A DNA stretch of 64,000 bases. It comes from Alnus glutinosa (lineage: Eukaryota > Streptophyta > Magnoliopsida > Fagales > Betulaceae). How positions within the stretch are numbered: the stretch's first letter is position 1; each line of letters opens with the position of its first letter. The notes beneath the pieces are model-generated. The model was not told where the DNA came from and searched no databases. It saw nothing but the letters and a program-made list of their open reading frames with translations. Shown here piece by piece: positions 34,310 through 45,603 of this stretch. Both the position numbers and the translations under genes were made by a program. The stretch covers positions 32,161,116-32,225,115 of the forward strand of contig NC_084890.1 of the NCBI RefSeq assembly GCF_958979055.1. Reading direction: 5' to 3'.

Positions 34310-36067
34310 ATGGGTTCTGTGGGAGAATCGGGTGATGATGTCCAACCAAGAAAGTATTGGAGATGCAGCAAACAAGATTTCTTCCCAGAAGAATCCTTCC
34401 AAAACTGGGGCACATATCGATATGCGCTATCACAAACAGGGCTTCGGTTCAAGGATCGTCTCCTGCGCAGATCGAATGATGCCGAGGAGATTGGAGAGCT
34501 TCGTAAGCAGAGCGAGAACGATATGAAACGATGCCTGACATGGTGGGATCTCACCTGGTTTGGATTTGGCTCGGTCATTGGTGCTGGTATCTTTGTGCTC
34601 ACTGGGCAAGAAATGCATGATCATGCTGGACCAGCCATTGTTTTGTCCTATGTTGCTTCCGGTGTTTCAGCAATGCTCTCAGTCTTCTGCTACACAGAAT
34701 TTGCAGTAGAAGTCCCAGTTGCAGGAGGGTCATTTGCTTACTTAAGAATTGAATTAGGTGACTTTGCAGCTTTTGTAACAGCTGCAAACATACTTCTTGA
34801 GAGCATTGTCGGAACTGCAGCGGTTGCCAGAGCATGGACTTCTTACTTTACAAGTCTACTGAACCGCCCACGTGACTCATTACGCATCCACACAAACCTC
34901 GCCGAAGAGTTTAATCTCCTGGACCCAATAGCTGTCACAGTCCTGGCAATTGCCGCAACAATTGCAATGATCAGCACAAGGAAAACTTCATTATTCAACT
35001 GGATAGCATCTGCAATTAACACTATAGTAATTTTGTTTGTGATAATTGCAGGATTTGCTCACGCTGACACATCAAATTTGAAACCCTTTTTGCCTTATGG
35101 AGCTAAAGGAGTCTTTCAGGCTGCTGCAATTATCTACTTCGCTTATGGGGGATTTGATAACATTGCCACCATGGCTGAAGAAACCAAAAATCCATCAAGA
35201 GACATACCATTAGGATTGCTTGGATCAATGTCCATGATCACCGTGATATATTGCTTAATGGCACTTTCACTGGCTATGATGCAGAAGTATACAGACATAG
35301 ATCGGCAGGCAGCATATTCGGTAGCATTTCAGAGTGTGGGCATGAAATGGGCAAAGTACCTGGTAGCTCTTGGTGCCCTAAAGGGAATGACCACTGTTCT
35401 TCTGGTAGGGGCACTAGGACAGGCACGATATGCTACTCATATTGCACGAGCCCACATGATTCCACCATGGTTTGCTCTTGTCCATCCAAAGACAGGAACC
35501 CCCATAAATGCTACACTCTTGATTACCATTTCAAGTGCCTGTATTGCTTTCTTCTCAAGCTTGGATGTCTTGGCAGGCCTGTTATCAGTGAGTACACTCT
35601 TTGTTTTTATGATGATGGCTGTTGCACTTCTTGTGAGGAGATACTATGTTACAGAAATCACCCCGCGAATTCACCTCCTGAAGTTAGTTATCTTCTTGTT
35701 GATCATCATTGCCTCCTCAATGGGAACTTCAGCTTACTGGGGACTAAATCCTGATGGTTGGCTTGGATACACTATCACGGTTCTTCTTTGGTTCATAGGG
35801 ACTGCAGGAATTGCAATGTTCCTGCCACAACAGAGGACGCCAAAAGTTTGGGGGGTTCCACTTGTTCCTTGGCTTCCATCCTTGTCAATTGCAACAAATA
35901 TCTTTCTCATGGGATCTTTGGGTTCTCAGTCATTTATTAGATTTGGAATCTGCAGCATTGTAATGCTAATATACTATGTATTCTTTGGTCTCCATGCAAC
36001 TTACGACATGGCTCACCAGCAAGAAAAGCTGAAATCCCTGAATGATAATGACAAAACAGGGCCTTAA
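34310..36067 (+). CDS. CAT5: Cationic amino acid transporter (CAT5-like), intronless
   Basis: An uninterrupted frame of 585 residues from MGSVGESGDD. CAT proteins (APC superfamily) import Lys, Arg and other amino acids, CAT1/5/8-type mostly at the plasma membrane. The cytosolic N-terminus has KQDFFPEESFQNWGTYRYAL, then ENDMKRCLTWWDLTWFGFGS and VIGAGIFVLTGQEM (TM1 substrate-binding GAGIF). About 14 hydrophobic segments follow, with VPVAGGSFAYLRIELGDFAA, AIIYFAYGGFDNIATMAEET, NPSRDIPLG and ALKGMTTVLLVGALGQARY. It ends GLHATYDMAHQQEKL. The frame also opens 30 codons upstream (ATG 34220); I chose 34310 because that extension is hydrophobic and unlike the family's cytosolic start. CAT8 is the main alternative name. 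Confidence 0.9.
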   Translation: MGSVGESGDDVQPRKYWRCSKQDFFPEESFQNWGTYRYALSQTGLRFKDRLLRRSNDAEEIGELRKQSENDMKRCLTWWDLTWFGFGSVIGAGIFVLTGQEMHDHAGPAIVLSYVASGVSAMLSVFCYTEFAVEVPVAGGSFAYLRIELGDFAAFVTAANILLESIVGTAAVARAWTSYFTSLLNRPRDSLRIHTNLAEEFNLLDPIAVTVLAIAATIAMISTRKTSLFNWIASAINTIVILFVIIAGFAHADTSNLKPFLPYGAKGVFQAAAIIYFAYGGFDNIATMAEETKNPSRDIPLGLLGSMSMITVIYCLMALSLAMMQKYTDIDRQAAYSVAFQSVGMKWAKYLVALGALKGMTTVLLVGALGQARYATHIARAHMIPPWFALVHPKTGTPINATLLITISSACIAFFSSLDVLAGLLSVSTLFVFMMMAVALLVRRYYVTEITPRIHLLKLVIFLLIIIASSMGTSAYWGLNPDGWLGYTITVLLWFIGTAGIAMFLPQQRTPKVWGVPLVPWLPSLSIATNIFLMGSLGSQSFIRFGICSIVMLIYYVFFGLHATYDMAHQQEKLKSLNDNDKTGP

Positions 36068-36130
36068 AATTACTGTACTCCTTTACCCTTCAGTCTGCCA
36101 ATCCTTAATAAGATTTCCTTCCAACTTGTT
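36068..36130 (+). other. CAT5-like 3' flank
   Basis: Short 3' region with a near-consensus AATAAG at about 36107 that could serve as polyadenylation signal. It ends where a T-rich tract marks the start of an antisense LINE tail. Confidence 0.35.
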
Positions 36131-36780
36131 ATTTATTTATTTTTTTTTTATAAGTAAATTTAGTCTTATCGAAAGCGTAAGGTGACCCTAAGTACATCGG
36201 AAGTATACAAAATGAAACATCTAACTAGGAAGAAAAAAAATAAACAAGGAAATCGACAAAACTAAGCGACAGTAGGGACAAAAAAGCTACCGTCCAAAGA
36301 AACAAAGTATGAAAAAACGAAATTAAAATATCTTCCATGGAACTCTCCAAATCCTCAAAACATCTAAGATTTCTTTCTTTCCAAACACACTAAAAAATGC
36401 AAATTGGCACTATCTTCTACATCGCAGTACTCCTAAGCCTTCCAAAATTCCACCAACAGGCAAACAAGTCGATAACTCTTCTAGGCATAACCCAAGGCAT
36501 ACCAAATTAAATAAAAAGAGTATTCTACAGTAAAGATCTTGCCTCGGGTCACCGACCATGCAAAAAAAATCGCCCTCAAAGAAGCCTGAGTTAGCCACAC
36601 ACTCTTCCAAGGGAAGTGTCTACCTTCAGAGCAAGCCAAGAAGCTAAAGAAGAACCTTGACCTTGAACAGACCTTTCTTGGAAGATACCCACCAAAGCCT
36701 ATCTACACAATCTCTACTCACAATAGCTGAGTGCAACACCTGGAAGAAGGAAGCAAAGACATCCACTTGTGTTTCATATT
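36131..36780 (-). mobile_element. 3' end of an L1-type LINE
   Basis: On the plus strand it begins with a T tract then ataagtaaatttagtcttat, the reverse of a LINE 3' end with A tail. Minus-strand frames recall the ORF2 C-terminus (SVFGKKEILDVLRIW, resembling the usual CLWRERNERSF..) and then FCILPMYLGSPYAFDK. Several frame breaks are present. A related shorter copy lies at 38651-38915. The right limit is approximate. Confidence 0.65.
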
Positions 36781-38650
36781 AGGATGCTCGAAGTGCCTGA
36801 AAATAGCAGTGATCTTAAGTCCAGAAAGAAATATTCTCAATGTTAAAATGAACAAACAAAGTATATCTACAGACTACATAGCACTGTACTAAAAGGAAAA
36901 CACATTACTAATTGAAGAAATCACATGTAACACCATTGCCTGATCAATACAGGAACTAATGAATTAAAAGAAAAAGAAAAAGGAAAAAAAAATGTATCAT
37001 ATCCCTTTTTTCTGTACTGCGATAGAGGTTTCTCCCTAACAATCAAAAGAGGAATTTAAGCTAGAACCTTGTAACAGATAACCATTGAAGTTGCAAGAGC
37101 AATCAAAATTATCCATTAGGCATTAGCTACTAGTTCTGGTATGTTTAATTAAAAGACCAATAAAGACCAACATAACCAAGCAAGCAAAGGACCAGGCCAA
37201 CAGTCAAAAGAAACTGTGAAAATGTAAGCCTTTTAGTTTCTATAATTATTTTGTGGCTCCTAAAGACCTTCAGAAGAATTACATGGCACCTTGACTTTCA
37301 ATCTCAAAAAGTAGAAATCAAATAGCTTATCAGGGTCATACAAAAGTAATTATAATAGCATTTTTACCAAAGCAATTGCAATGATCTTGTTTCAGAGGTT
37401 AGCAAACACCCCATTTAGAGTCCTAAGCCAAAGGCTAACAAACCCACACCAATCAAGAAGCCCTTTTGGCCTGGTACGAATGGCAGCAGTGTTTTATTAG
37501 GTATAGTATCTTATCTTAGTTCAGAATTTGGCTGTCTGAATTTTCTTAAGGTTATTTTTGGTAATTTCAAGTTTCTAGATTCTAATGCCACAGATTTCAT
37601 TTTATGAATAGGTGACACCAATTCAGTTATTAGGTAGAATAAGTGGCCTTCAAAATGGTTCACTAGACAAATTCTCCTCGAATCTTATAGTTTCTACAAT
37701 GTTACCTCAAGAAGGCTTGAAACTTCAATTTAGAAGTAAAGCACTGATGGTATATTCCATAGAGTTAGTAACTATAATTGTATCACCATTCTGTCAAAAG
37801 ATAAAACAAAAAGAATATGAACACAAAAACCTAAGATTCAAGCAAATCAATTACTATAATATGTTAAACCCAAGATAAGACAACTAGGATTACCTATTTT
37901 AGATGATTTAAGAACAATAATTGTCAGTTTCATTCCAAGCACTGTACTATTTACTCGTCTGATCATCTCTAGTAAAGCTGCACCAACATTGAACCAAGAA
38001 AGACTTCAGAAGATACGCTTTCTTTTTGATGAATGTAATTCTAGAGCAATCACTAAACCAAATATATAAGGAGCAAATATATCATTTATATAAAACAAAA
38101 ACTTCTACAATGCTTGAGTACACATAGACTTTATCAACTAGCAAATGTTAATAATAAAACCCCATAGTCTGAATCATTCTAGCATGTCAAATATCGGGTT
38201 CACCTACTTTTAAACAGGTCTAGGCCCTCCAATTTGTTACAGCAAGTTACAGATTGTATCAAATTACGTTGTGTAACTATTCATGTACAAGTTATGAGCA
38301 ATTAAAGACCTAAATTTTATACTAGTACTATACAGGGTTACAGTTTCATGGCTTTGAACATTTATATGAATACTCAAAAGTCTAGTTGTTTTATGTTTGC
38401 TCTTCAAATACAAAAACCTTAAGTTAGTAGACTGACATATGAAAAAAAAAAAAAAACTGTCAATAGCCTTTCTTCATCTGAAATTTTGAACAAAAGATAG
38501 AATTCCCATATTAAAAAAGGTTCCATCTATTTCAGGAGTTGAGATGTAAGTCCTAAATGTAAGAAGCCAAATAACTAAATCATTTTTTTAGGAAGCTATT
38601 ATTAAAAATTTGGTAGAATTTTTCTTTTTTATATTTTTTATTTCTATAGA
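36781..38650. other. Intergenic DNA, nothing recognised
   Basis: AT-rich sequence with no frame over 90 codons. The 37612-37878 frame shows no domain or codon bias. No terminal repeats were seen. Confidence 0.45.
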
Positions 38651-38915
38651 AATTTTTTGATAAGTAATAATCAGTCTTATTAAAAACGTAATGCGCCCCT
38701 AAGTATACTGGAAGTATATAAAAGGAAACACTTAACTAGAAAAAAAAAAACGAACAATAAAATTGACAAAACTAAACGACAGTGGGGGCACAAAAGCCAC
38801 TATCTAAAGATACAAAGTATAAAAAAACGAAGCTAAAATATCCTCCAAGGACCTCTCCAAATCCTCGAAACACCTATTATTTCTTTCCTTCCATAAACAC
38901 CAAAAACTATTACCA
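38651..38915 (-). mobile_element. 5'-truncated LINE tail, second copy
   Basis: Begins ttttttgataagtaataatcagtcttatt and matches 36140-36400 block by block (ctaagtataYNggaagtata, gacaaaactaaRcgacagt, ctctccaaatcctcRaaaca). Same minus orientation as the copy 2.5 kb to its left, so probably a separate insertion of the same family. Confidence 0.7.
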
Positions 38916-40369
38916 GCCAACACCAGAAACTATTACAGTTAACATTTCTATGACAGGATTTGGAGCTCATATCATATAAGGAATCCTTATACCAACTCAA
39001 TAATCCATAGTACTAGCTGGCTCTATCATAATTTCCTGTGTGTATAAGACAATAAGGAGACGATTCGACTATGACTATGTCCAGATTCTCTTTTCACTGG
39101 AATAGCTCTGCCATCAAAATTTCAATTTCTTTCCAAATTTCATCATCATTATTATTATTATTATTGCTATATGATGTTATGCCAGATATGCTAGATCCAT
39201 ATTAGAAAAAGACTAATTCCTATGATTGCATAATCAGAAACAAACTACATGCGTCAGGTAAGCCGAGGAGAGTCCAACCTAAGATTTTTGGATCCTGTCA
39301 TTGACTTGGCCAACTTTACCTGCACATAAGTAGTCGTGTGAGTTTTTGAATGCCCTAACAAGGAAGTATCACAATTGGCTTAGGATTTTATTAAAGCAGA
39401 ACAATATGTTCAAAGGAAAAATTCTCCAGCAGATCCTTTCAGTGATGCAAGACAAACTTCAGGCACCATCTCTAGGAGTTCAAAATAATAACTTGATTCT
39501 CTTTTGAATAAAATATTCTTGACGTAATAAATATGAAGCAACAACAGAAAATACCTTCTGTTTAGAAAATAGATGATGTGATATAGCAGTTAATTTTCAA
39601 TGACTTTCCAGTGTTTTTATCAATTAGGAAATCCAAAATATGTTTGGTGCAGATTACTTTTGTGACTCTTAAAATACGGCTGCAAAGCAAGTAGCATATT
39701 TCTCATCCAAACTCATTCTCTAAACCCTTGTCAACCATTTTTCATAGCATAATTAGAGACAAACTAGTCCCCAGCTAAAATTCTTGTCTATAATTTTGCT
39801 AGCCCTGTCCTTCTTGTTGAACAAAAGCACCACCCACTTAATCACTCAAGCTATTTCTTTGTTGGGGTGCATGTGTTGAAGAAAGCATTAAACTAATATT
39901 GTCCTTGCCCACTTTAAAGGAAAAGCATCTAATATCATTCATTAATGCAGAATTTATTAATTAACTAATTTGTTTTATGAGAGGAATTGATTCCAAACAG
40001 TCTTGGAAAGTAGCATGCATGTATCTATGTGAAGAATATACCTTCCTTGGATTATTGCTAGTCTCCTCTGAAACCTAGATCTTAAGACGCAGCGGTTCGA
40101 ATTTCATATCCTTCACAATTTCCATATGGTTTGTGAAGTAAAGTCTCACAGCAAGAAGGCAAGTGGATTATGCAACTAAAAAACAAAAGCAAATGCAATT
40201 ATGCAAATGATTAAAGATAACTTCAAAAGCATATGCAGCGTCATTCTTAAAGATAACTTCAAAACCATATTTTAGAAGTGGTTGTAGTCAATAGTCTAAG
40301 TCTAAGTTTAACTAAACTTTGAAGGGCAAGACAATAATAGAAAAATAAAAAAAAGACTTACTTAAGACA
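38916..40369. other. 3' flank of the EMB1025-like gene
   Basis: No gene or transposon end found; a short ATT repeat lies at about 39151-39165. The part nearest 40370 should hold the 3' UTR of the minus-strand PPR gene. Confidence 0.4.
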
Positions 40370-42337
40370 TCAGCAGTATAGGCTGCTCCAACACTTGTCA
40401 ATGGCAGCTTGAATTTTCTTAGGTTTGCAAAGCTCTTGAACAACTCTTGCCCAAGTAGAGGCTTTAGGAGGCAGAAACTTTTGCAACATCACTCCTACAA
40501 TTCTGGAAGCACCCAAAATTCTCTGCCGCTTAAACAGCCGGACTGCAAGCTCATCTAAAAACTCCCTCCCATCTTGAGGTGGGTGTACCTTTTCTCTTAA
40601 AGTTCTCAAAAAAATATTGCATGTAACTAAGTCAGGATCACAACCCTGATCCAGCATACTGTTTAAAAGATCAATGGCATGGGAGATGTCACTCTGCTTG
40701 CACAAACCACTGAAAATTATGTTATAAGTGATTACATCTGGTTGAGATTCAGGCTCTTGACAAAGCATTTCATTGAAAAGTTTCAAACCCTGCTCTACCA
40801 AGCCCGCATTGCAAAGGCCATGAATCATTGAACTGTAAGCCACAACATCAGGTTTAAATCCCTTGCCCAACATCTGCTTCCACACCATCAAGGCATCCCT
40901 AAGCTTCCCATCCTCACATAAGCCATGAATAAGTACACTGTAACAAACCTCATTATGGGTACAGTTATTGTCTGCCATCTCTTTCCACACAAGAATTGCT
41001 TTATGGCTATCACCCGTTTTAAAGAAACCCTTCATTAAGGAGCTATAAGTGAAAGCATTGGGCACGCAACCCTCATTCACCATCTCAGACAGAACTTCTT
41101 TTGCTTCATCCAGCTTTCCTTCTCGGCACAGACCATCTATAAGAGCACTATAAACAACATTATTCGGTTTACATCCCCTTTCCATCATCTCCTTCCACAA
41201 TTTCATTGCCTCTTCAGTCTTTCCCTCCCTAAAAAACCCGCTAACAAGCGCTGAATAAACATACTCATTTGCACAGTTCCCTCTCTCCTTCATAGAGATC
41301 AGCACATGAACCCCATCAACAGCTCTTCCTTGCTTGACAAGCCCATTGATGATTGTTCCATATGTGACATCGTTAGGCACACATTTACTCGATACCATTC
41401 GATCCAATAGACTCACTGCCTTCTCCAATTTGCCCTTGAGGCACAAACCATGGATGAGAGTGTTATAAGTCACTTCATTAGGAACACATCCTTTGAGAAA
41501 CATATTATCAACGAGCTTTGAGGCACGTGCCAAGTCACCCTTCTTGCACATCGCGTTGATCAACACATTAAATGTTGTAGCACTCGGAAAACACCCTTCA
41601 ATTTGCATCTCATCCAACAGTGAAACTGCCTCATCAATCCTATTCTCCCTGCACAACCCATCCATCAATGTACTATACGTGAACACATCGGGAATGCATT
41701 TCCTAACTGGCATTTCTCTAAACATCTCAACTGCTCTATTAACCAATCCCAACTTACACAAAGCCTTTATAACCAAATTGAAAGTAAGCACATTGGGTGA
41801 AATATTCGCATTCCCACTGCCCGTAATACGCGAATAAAACTCTAGTGCCCGAGAAAAACAACCTTCTTGTATAATTACATTAAGCACTGAGTTAAACGAC
41901 TTCACAGTCCTCCTACATTGAAACTCACACAACATTCTATCAAACAATTCAACAGCTTTTTCGGGTAAATGCGCTTTCCCATAAGCTCGAAAAATAACAA
42001 CAAAACTTTTCTCAATAAACCTTCGGTTTTCGCGTTTCATTCGATCTAAAACCTTCTCTAACGACCAAAAATCACCAGACTCGGCATAGTTCTCAATGAG
42101 TGAATAGAAAGTGGAATCACCCAACTGGTAAGAACCCAATTTGGGACTCGACTTGAAGATTTCATCAGGTATTGGGGGCTCAGTTTCAGAGGTTTTGTGT
42201 GATGGAACGGTGATACCTGAGAAGTGAGAGTGAAGCAGTGTAGGGAACTTACATGGGATTGAAGAGAGGTCCAGCTTGAGGACTCTCCTGATTGAGTTGC
42301 AGAGGAGCTCTGTGCGAAATGTTGAGCATTTTGGCAT
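40370..42337 (-). CDS. EMB1025: P-class pentatricopeptide repeat protein, EMB1025-like
   Basis: An intronless minus-strand gene of 655 residues. P-class PPR proteins bind organellar RNA in a sequence-specific way and aid its stability, splicing or translation. The Arabidopsis counterpart (At4g20090, EMB1025) is needed for embryo development. The N-terminus (MPKCSTFRTELLCNSIRRVL) is Ser/Arg-rich as in a mitochondrial presequence. From about residue 75 there are some 14 tandem 35-residue repeats, for example FTYSTLMDGLCRENRIDEA, VTYNTLIHGLCLKGKLEKA and VVYSALIDGLCREGKLDEA. No E, E+ or DYW extension is present. The C-terminal CKPKKIQAAIDKCW matches the Arabidopsis protein. The ATG chosen is the first in frame. 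Confidence 0.92.
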   Translation of the reverse strand: MPKCSTFRTELLCNSIRRVLKLDLSSIPCKFPTLLHSHFSGITVPSHKTSETEPPIPDEIFKSSPKLGSYQLGDSTFYSLIENYAESGDFWSLEKVLDRMKRENRRFIEKSFVVIFRAYGKAHLPEKAVELFDRMLCEFQCRRTVKSFNSVLNVIIQEGCFSRALEFYSRITGSGNANISPNVLTFNLVIKALCKLGLVNRAVEMFREMPVRKCIPDVFTYSTLMDGLCRENRIDEAVSLLDEMQIEGCFPSATTFNVLINAMCKKGDLARASKLVDNMFLKGCVPNEVTYNTLIHGLCLKGKLEKAVSLLDRMVSSKCVPNDVTYGTIINGLVKQGRAVDGVHVLISMKERGNCANEYVYSALVSGFFREGKTEEAMKLWKEMMERGCKPNNVVYSALIDGLCREGKLDEAKEVLSEMVNEGCVPNAFTYSSLMKGFFKTGDSHKAILVWKEMADNNCTHNEVCYSVLIHGLCEDGKLRDALMVWKQMLGKGFKPDVVAYSSMIHGLCNAGLVEQGLKLFNEMLCQEPESQPDVITYNIIFSGLCKQSDISHAIDLLNSMLDQGCDPDLVTCNIFLRTLREKVHPPQDGREFLDELAVRLFKRQRILGASRIVGVMLQKFLPPKASTWARVVQELCKPKKIQAAIDKCWSSLYC

Positions 42338-43383
42338 GGGTATTATTGGATTGAAGCTATAGGTATATATATATATATATATATACGGGAGCTTGATTTA
42401 GGTGAAAAGAAGCAATAATGGATGAAAATCGGAGATGGGTTTTGAGAGATTTGGAGAGAGCTCAACTTCTAAGAAGAAAACAGAGGGAAAGACTCGATCA
42501 CACAAAATTTCTTGCTGAGACAACAAAAGAGGTACCTTCTTCCAAGTAGACGGGCTTGAACGGAGCTCCATATCTGGCGTTGCTTCCCAGTGGAGCGGCC
42601 ATATCTGTGCCGGTTTGGCCAAAAACGGTGATTTTATGGGCTCGGGCTGATGATGCTTCACGGCTATGGGTGGCAGTTTTGTGGTGGTTCCAAGCAGTGA
42701 TGGGTTGTGGGTCGGGGGTGGTTTTCCTGTGTTGGGCTGGAGCTTAGGCGGTGCGCTGGTTCTGTCCGTGCGTGGCGGGTGTTCTGGGTTGTGGAGCCGT
42801 GCGGCACTTCTGTAGAAAGACAGGTTCTGTTTGTGGGTAGTCTCTTGAAAGGGAAAACCAAAGAGGGTATTTTTTTTCGATTGGTCTTTTTATTTTTTTC
42901 ATAAGATTCAAACTTCACTTTTACATCCCATCCGAATAGGAAGGGATCTCTTTTAAAATAGGGATTTAATTTTAGGAATAAATTATTCCTACAAAGATGA
43001 ATAATTATTCATTTGAAAGAAAATACCTATTCTTGAGAGAATACAAAATCTTTTCCAAGAAAATCATATATTTCTTTATTTTATTGGCCACCCCCATGAC
43101 ACTAAGGGTGGCTGCACCACTCCTAGAGTTTGTTATGGGTAATCACCCATAGATTTAATGTGTTTGATTTTTATTTTTATTGTTTTTATAGATTTGAATT
43201 TAGAAAAGTAAGAAATCATATGGGTTTTTTTAGTAATTTTGGTTCAATTTCAATTGTAGTATATGTATTGTCACTAAACTAATGAACATGAATAACTATT
43301 CAATTCCACATTTCTTTATTCTCAATAATAACTATTATTTTTTCTATTGGAATATCTATTCCGCATACCAAAAGAGGCCTTAA
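42338..43383. other. EMB1025-like upstream region and repeat debris
   Basis: Directly upstream of the minus-strand start is an (AT)n run (42364-42385), then a GC-richer stretch (42540-42800) with overlapping open frames on both strands and no recognisable family. From about 42930 the sequence is AT-rich and ends in tattccgcataccaaaagaggcct, which resembles the right end of the MITE at 44910-45600. Confidence 0.45.
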
Positions 43384-43640
43384 GTTACGTTTGACATGCA
43401 AAATGATTATTCAATTAGAAAAATAAAATAATTTCTATTGGAAATGAAAAAAGGTGAAATAGAATAGCTTTGAAATAGCAATTTTCATGGTTCACGAGGG
43501 AATGGCTATTCAGAGTATTATAATATATATATATATACACACTTTAACACCAATGTAATTTTATTCTAACTCCAACCATTATAAATAAGTCTATTATTTT
43601 TTTTAATTGAATAGTCGCTTTGCATACCAAACATATCTTT
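43384..43640. mobile_element. MITE-like element
   Basis: Ends are inverted repeats with mismatches: gttacgtttgacatgcaaaa tgattattcaatt at the left, aattgaatagtcgctttgca taccaaacatatc at the right. TAA precedes the left end but the right flank is ttt, so the duplication is not confirmed. Related to the PIF-like MITE at 44910-45600. Confidence 0.5.
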
Positions 43641-43930
43641 AGTGTTTTATCATTCCTATTTAAAGTGTTGTTTTACAAAAGAGTTTAATGATGGAGTCGG
43701 AAAACCATTTAATTGGCAAGTAAGCATTTGACGAATCACCGAATAGAGAGTGACTAATCATCCAAAAAGCTCTAAGGTTGTACAGTCGCCCCTCAAGACG
43801 TAAAGAGTGCTGATGACCCTCAAACAGGGGCGGAGCCATTCAGGATCTAAAAAAATTAAAAATTTACCCTTAATTTTTTAATTTGGCCCCCCAAGTCCTA
43901 AGGCTTTCCAAAAAAAAAATTCGCCTTAAA

Positions 43931-44545
43931 TTTTTTTAAGTTTTTAATTTTACCCCCTAATTTTTTTTTTCTTCAATTTGACCTCTCCAACCTCAAAATG
44001 CCTTGACCAAGCAATTAAGTTACCTCAAAAGAAATTTTGAGGTATAAGCCAACCTCTCAAATCTTGAGGAGTGGCCAAGCACTCTTAAAGGCTTTTTGAG
44101 GGTGGCCGGCCAACCTCTTTAAACTTGAGGGAGTGGCCAAATAGCCCTTAAGCTATGCTTGACAATTTAGGTTGGTGGGTCGGGTTTGTGTCGACCCGAC
44201 GGGTTGGAATACAACCCGATTGTGATTATTATTATTATTTTTTTTAAGTTTTTAATTTTACCCCCTAATTTTTTTTTCTTCAATTTGACCTCTCCAACCT
44301 CAAAATGCCTTGACCAAGCAATTAAGTTACCTCAAAAGAATTTTTGAGGTATAAGCCAACCTCTCAAATCTTGAGGAGTGGCCAAGCACTCTTAAAGGCT
44401 TTTTGAGGGTGGCCGGCCAACCTCTTTAAACTTGAGGGAGTGGCCAAATAGCCCTTAAGCTATGCTTGGCAATTTAGGTTGGTGGGTCGGGTTCGTGTCG
44501 ACCCGGCGGGTTGTAATACAACCCGATTGTGATTATTATTTTTTT
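43931..44545 (+). repeat. Tandem duplication of a 308-bp unit
   Basis: The unit 43931-44238 is followed directly by a second copy 44239-44545 at an exact offset of 308 bases with very few differences. Each holds ttgacctctccaacctcaaa, gccttgaccaagcaattaag, gagggtggccggccaacctc and the hAT-like motif gtgggtcgggttYgtgtcga. The near identity points to a recent event. Confidence 0.88.
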
Positions 44546-44746
44546 TTTTTTAAAAATAAAAAATAATTCAAAAAAATGCCAAAAACAGGTTGTGGATCAT
44601 AAATGGGTTGGTAGGTTGGAAAAAATTAATCGAGTCACAATTAGGTTGACCCCGATTATGACCCGAACCCGATTAGCCCAAACCCAAACCTTATATTTTC
44701 ATGTCGTGTCGGTTTCGCGGGTCGTGTCAAAAATTGACAACCCTAC
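44458..44746 (+). mobile_element. hAT-type end sequence
   Basis: A segment starting with cttggcaatttaggttggtg ggtcgggttcgtgtcgaccc and closing with gcgggtcgtgtcaaaaattg acaaccctac. The right end CAAAAATTGACAACCCTA is a standard plant hAT terminus. The left end is divergent, and no target duplication could be fixed. The 308-bp tandem duplication includes its left part. Confidence 0.45.
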
Positions 44747-44909
44747 CTTAAGCCTTGAAGGAGCAGGTGAAAAGAAAATAACATTCTTCGTTTCAACAAA
44801 TATTCTTATTCTATACTTTATTTTATTTAAATATTATTTTTAATTTTTATTTATTTATTGAGGGAGACTGGGAGAGAGAGTGAGAAATGAGGGAGAGTGA
44901 AAAGATTAA

Positions 44910-45373
44910 GACCTCGTTTGGTTTGCGGAATGGCTATTCCATTAGGAAAATAAATAATTATTCCAAGGAATAGAAGGTGTGGCGGAATGGAATAGCTATT
45001 CCTAATCTTTAGTTTGGTAAGAATACATATATTTTAATTGGAATTCAATCAAAATTACTAAAAAAAAACCCTACATTTTTTTTTTAAAAAAAAATTAAAA
45101 AGAAAATCAAATTATTAAAAAAAAAAAAAAAAAACCCATTGGTGGCCGACCACCAAGAGCCGGGGGTGGCCGCAAGCACCCCCGAAGTGGTCTCAGGCCA
45201 CCCCCAAAATACTTGTCAGGGGTAGCTGGCCACCCCCAAACGCCCTAGGGGTGGTTGCACCACCCCTGGAACGTCTCGGGGGTCCACCGCGAGGTGTTTC
45301 GGAGGTGGTGTGACCACCCCCGGCTCCATACAATGGGTGGCCGGGCAGCCAGTATAAGGGTTTGGTTTTTTGG

Positions 45374-45414
<41 letters not shown>

Positions 45415-45600
45415 TGATTTTTTCTGAAAAATATTGCCTTTACCCCAAGGAATAGTTATTCCTCTAATTTTTTAGAGGAATAAGTATTCCTCTTCGTAAA
45501 AGATATTCCAAGGAATAGACTTTTACCAAACAAAAGAATGACTATTCTATAGAAATAACCATTCAATTTTAAGGGTCTATTCCGCAAACCAAACGAGGCC
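44910..45600. mobile_element. PIF/Harbinger-type MITE with GC-rich core
   Basis: A 691-bp element with ends gacctcgtttggtttgcgga atggctattcc and ggtctattccgcaaaccaaa cgaggcc, near-perfect inverted repeats. TAA flanks both ends (44907-44909, 45601-45603). The core (about 45135-45350) is strikingly GC-rich with repeated gggtggcc/ggccaccc words in both orientations that could fold extensively. A T tract follows near 45377-45408. No coding capacity. Confidence 0.78.
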
Positions 45601-45603
45601 TAA

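Noticed and set aside
35251-35754. 167-codon frame inside the CAT5-like gene
   Set aside because: A shadow frame of a well-conserved transporter; its translation has no family signature.
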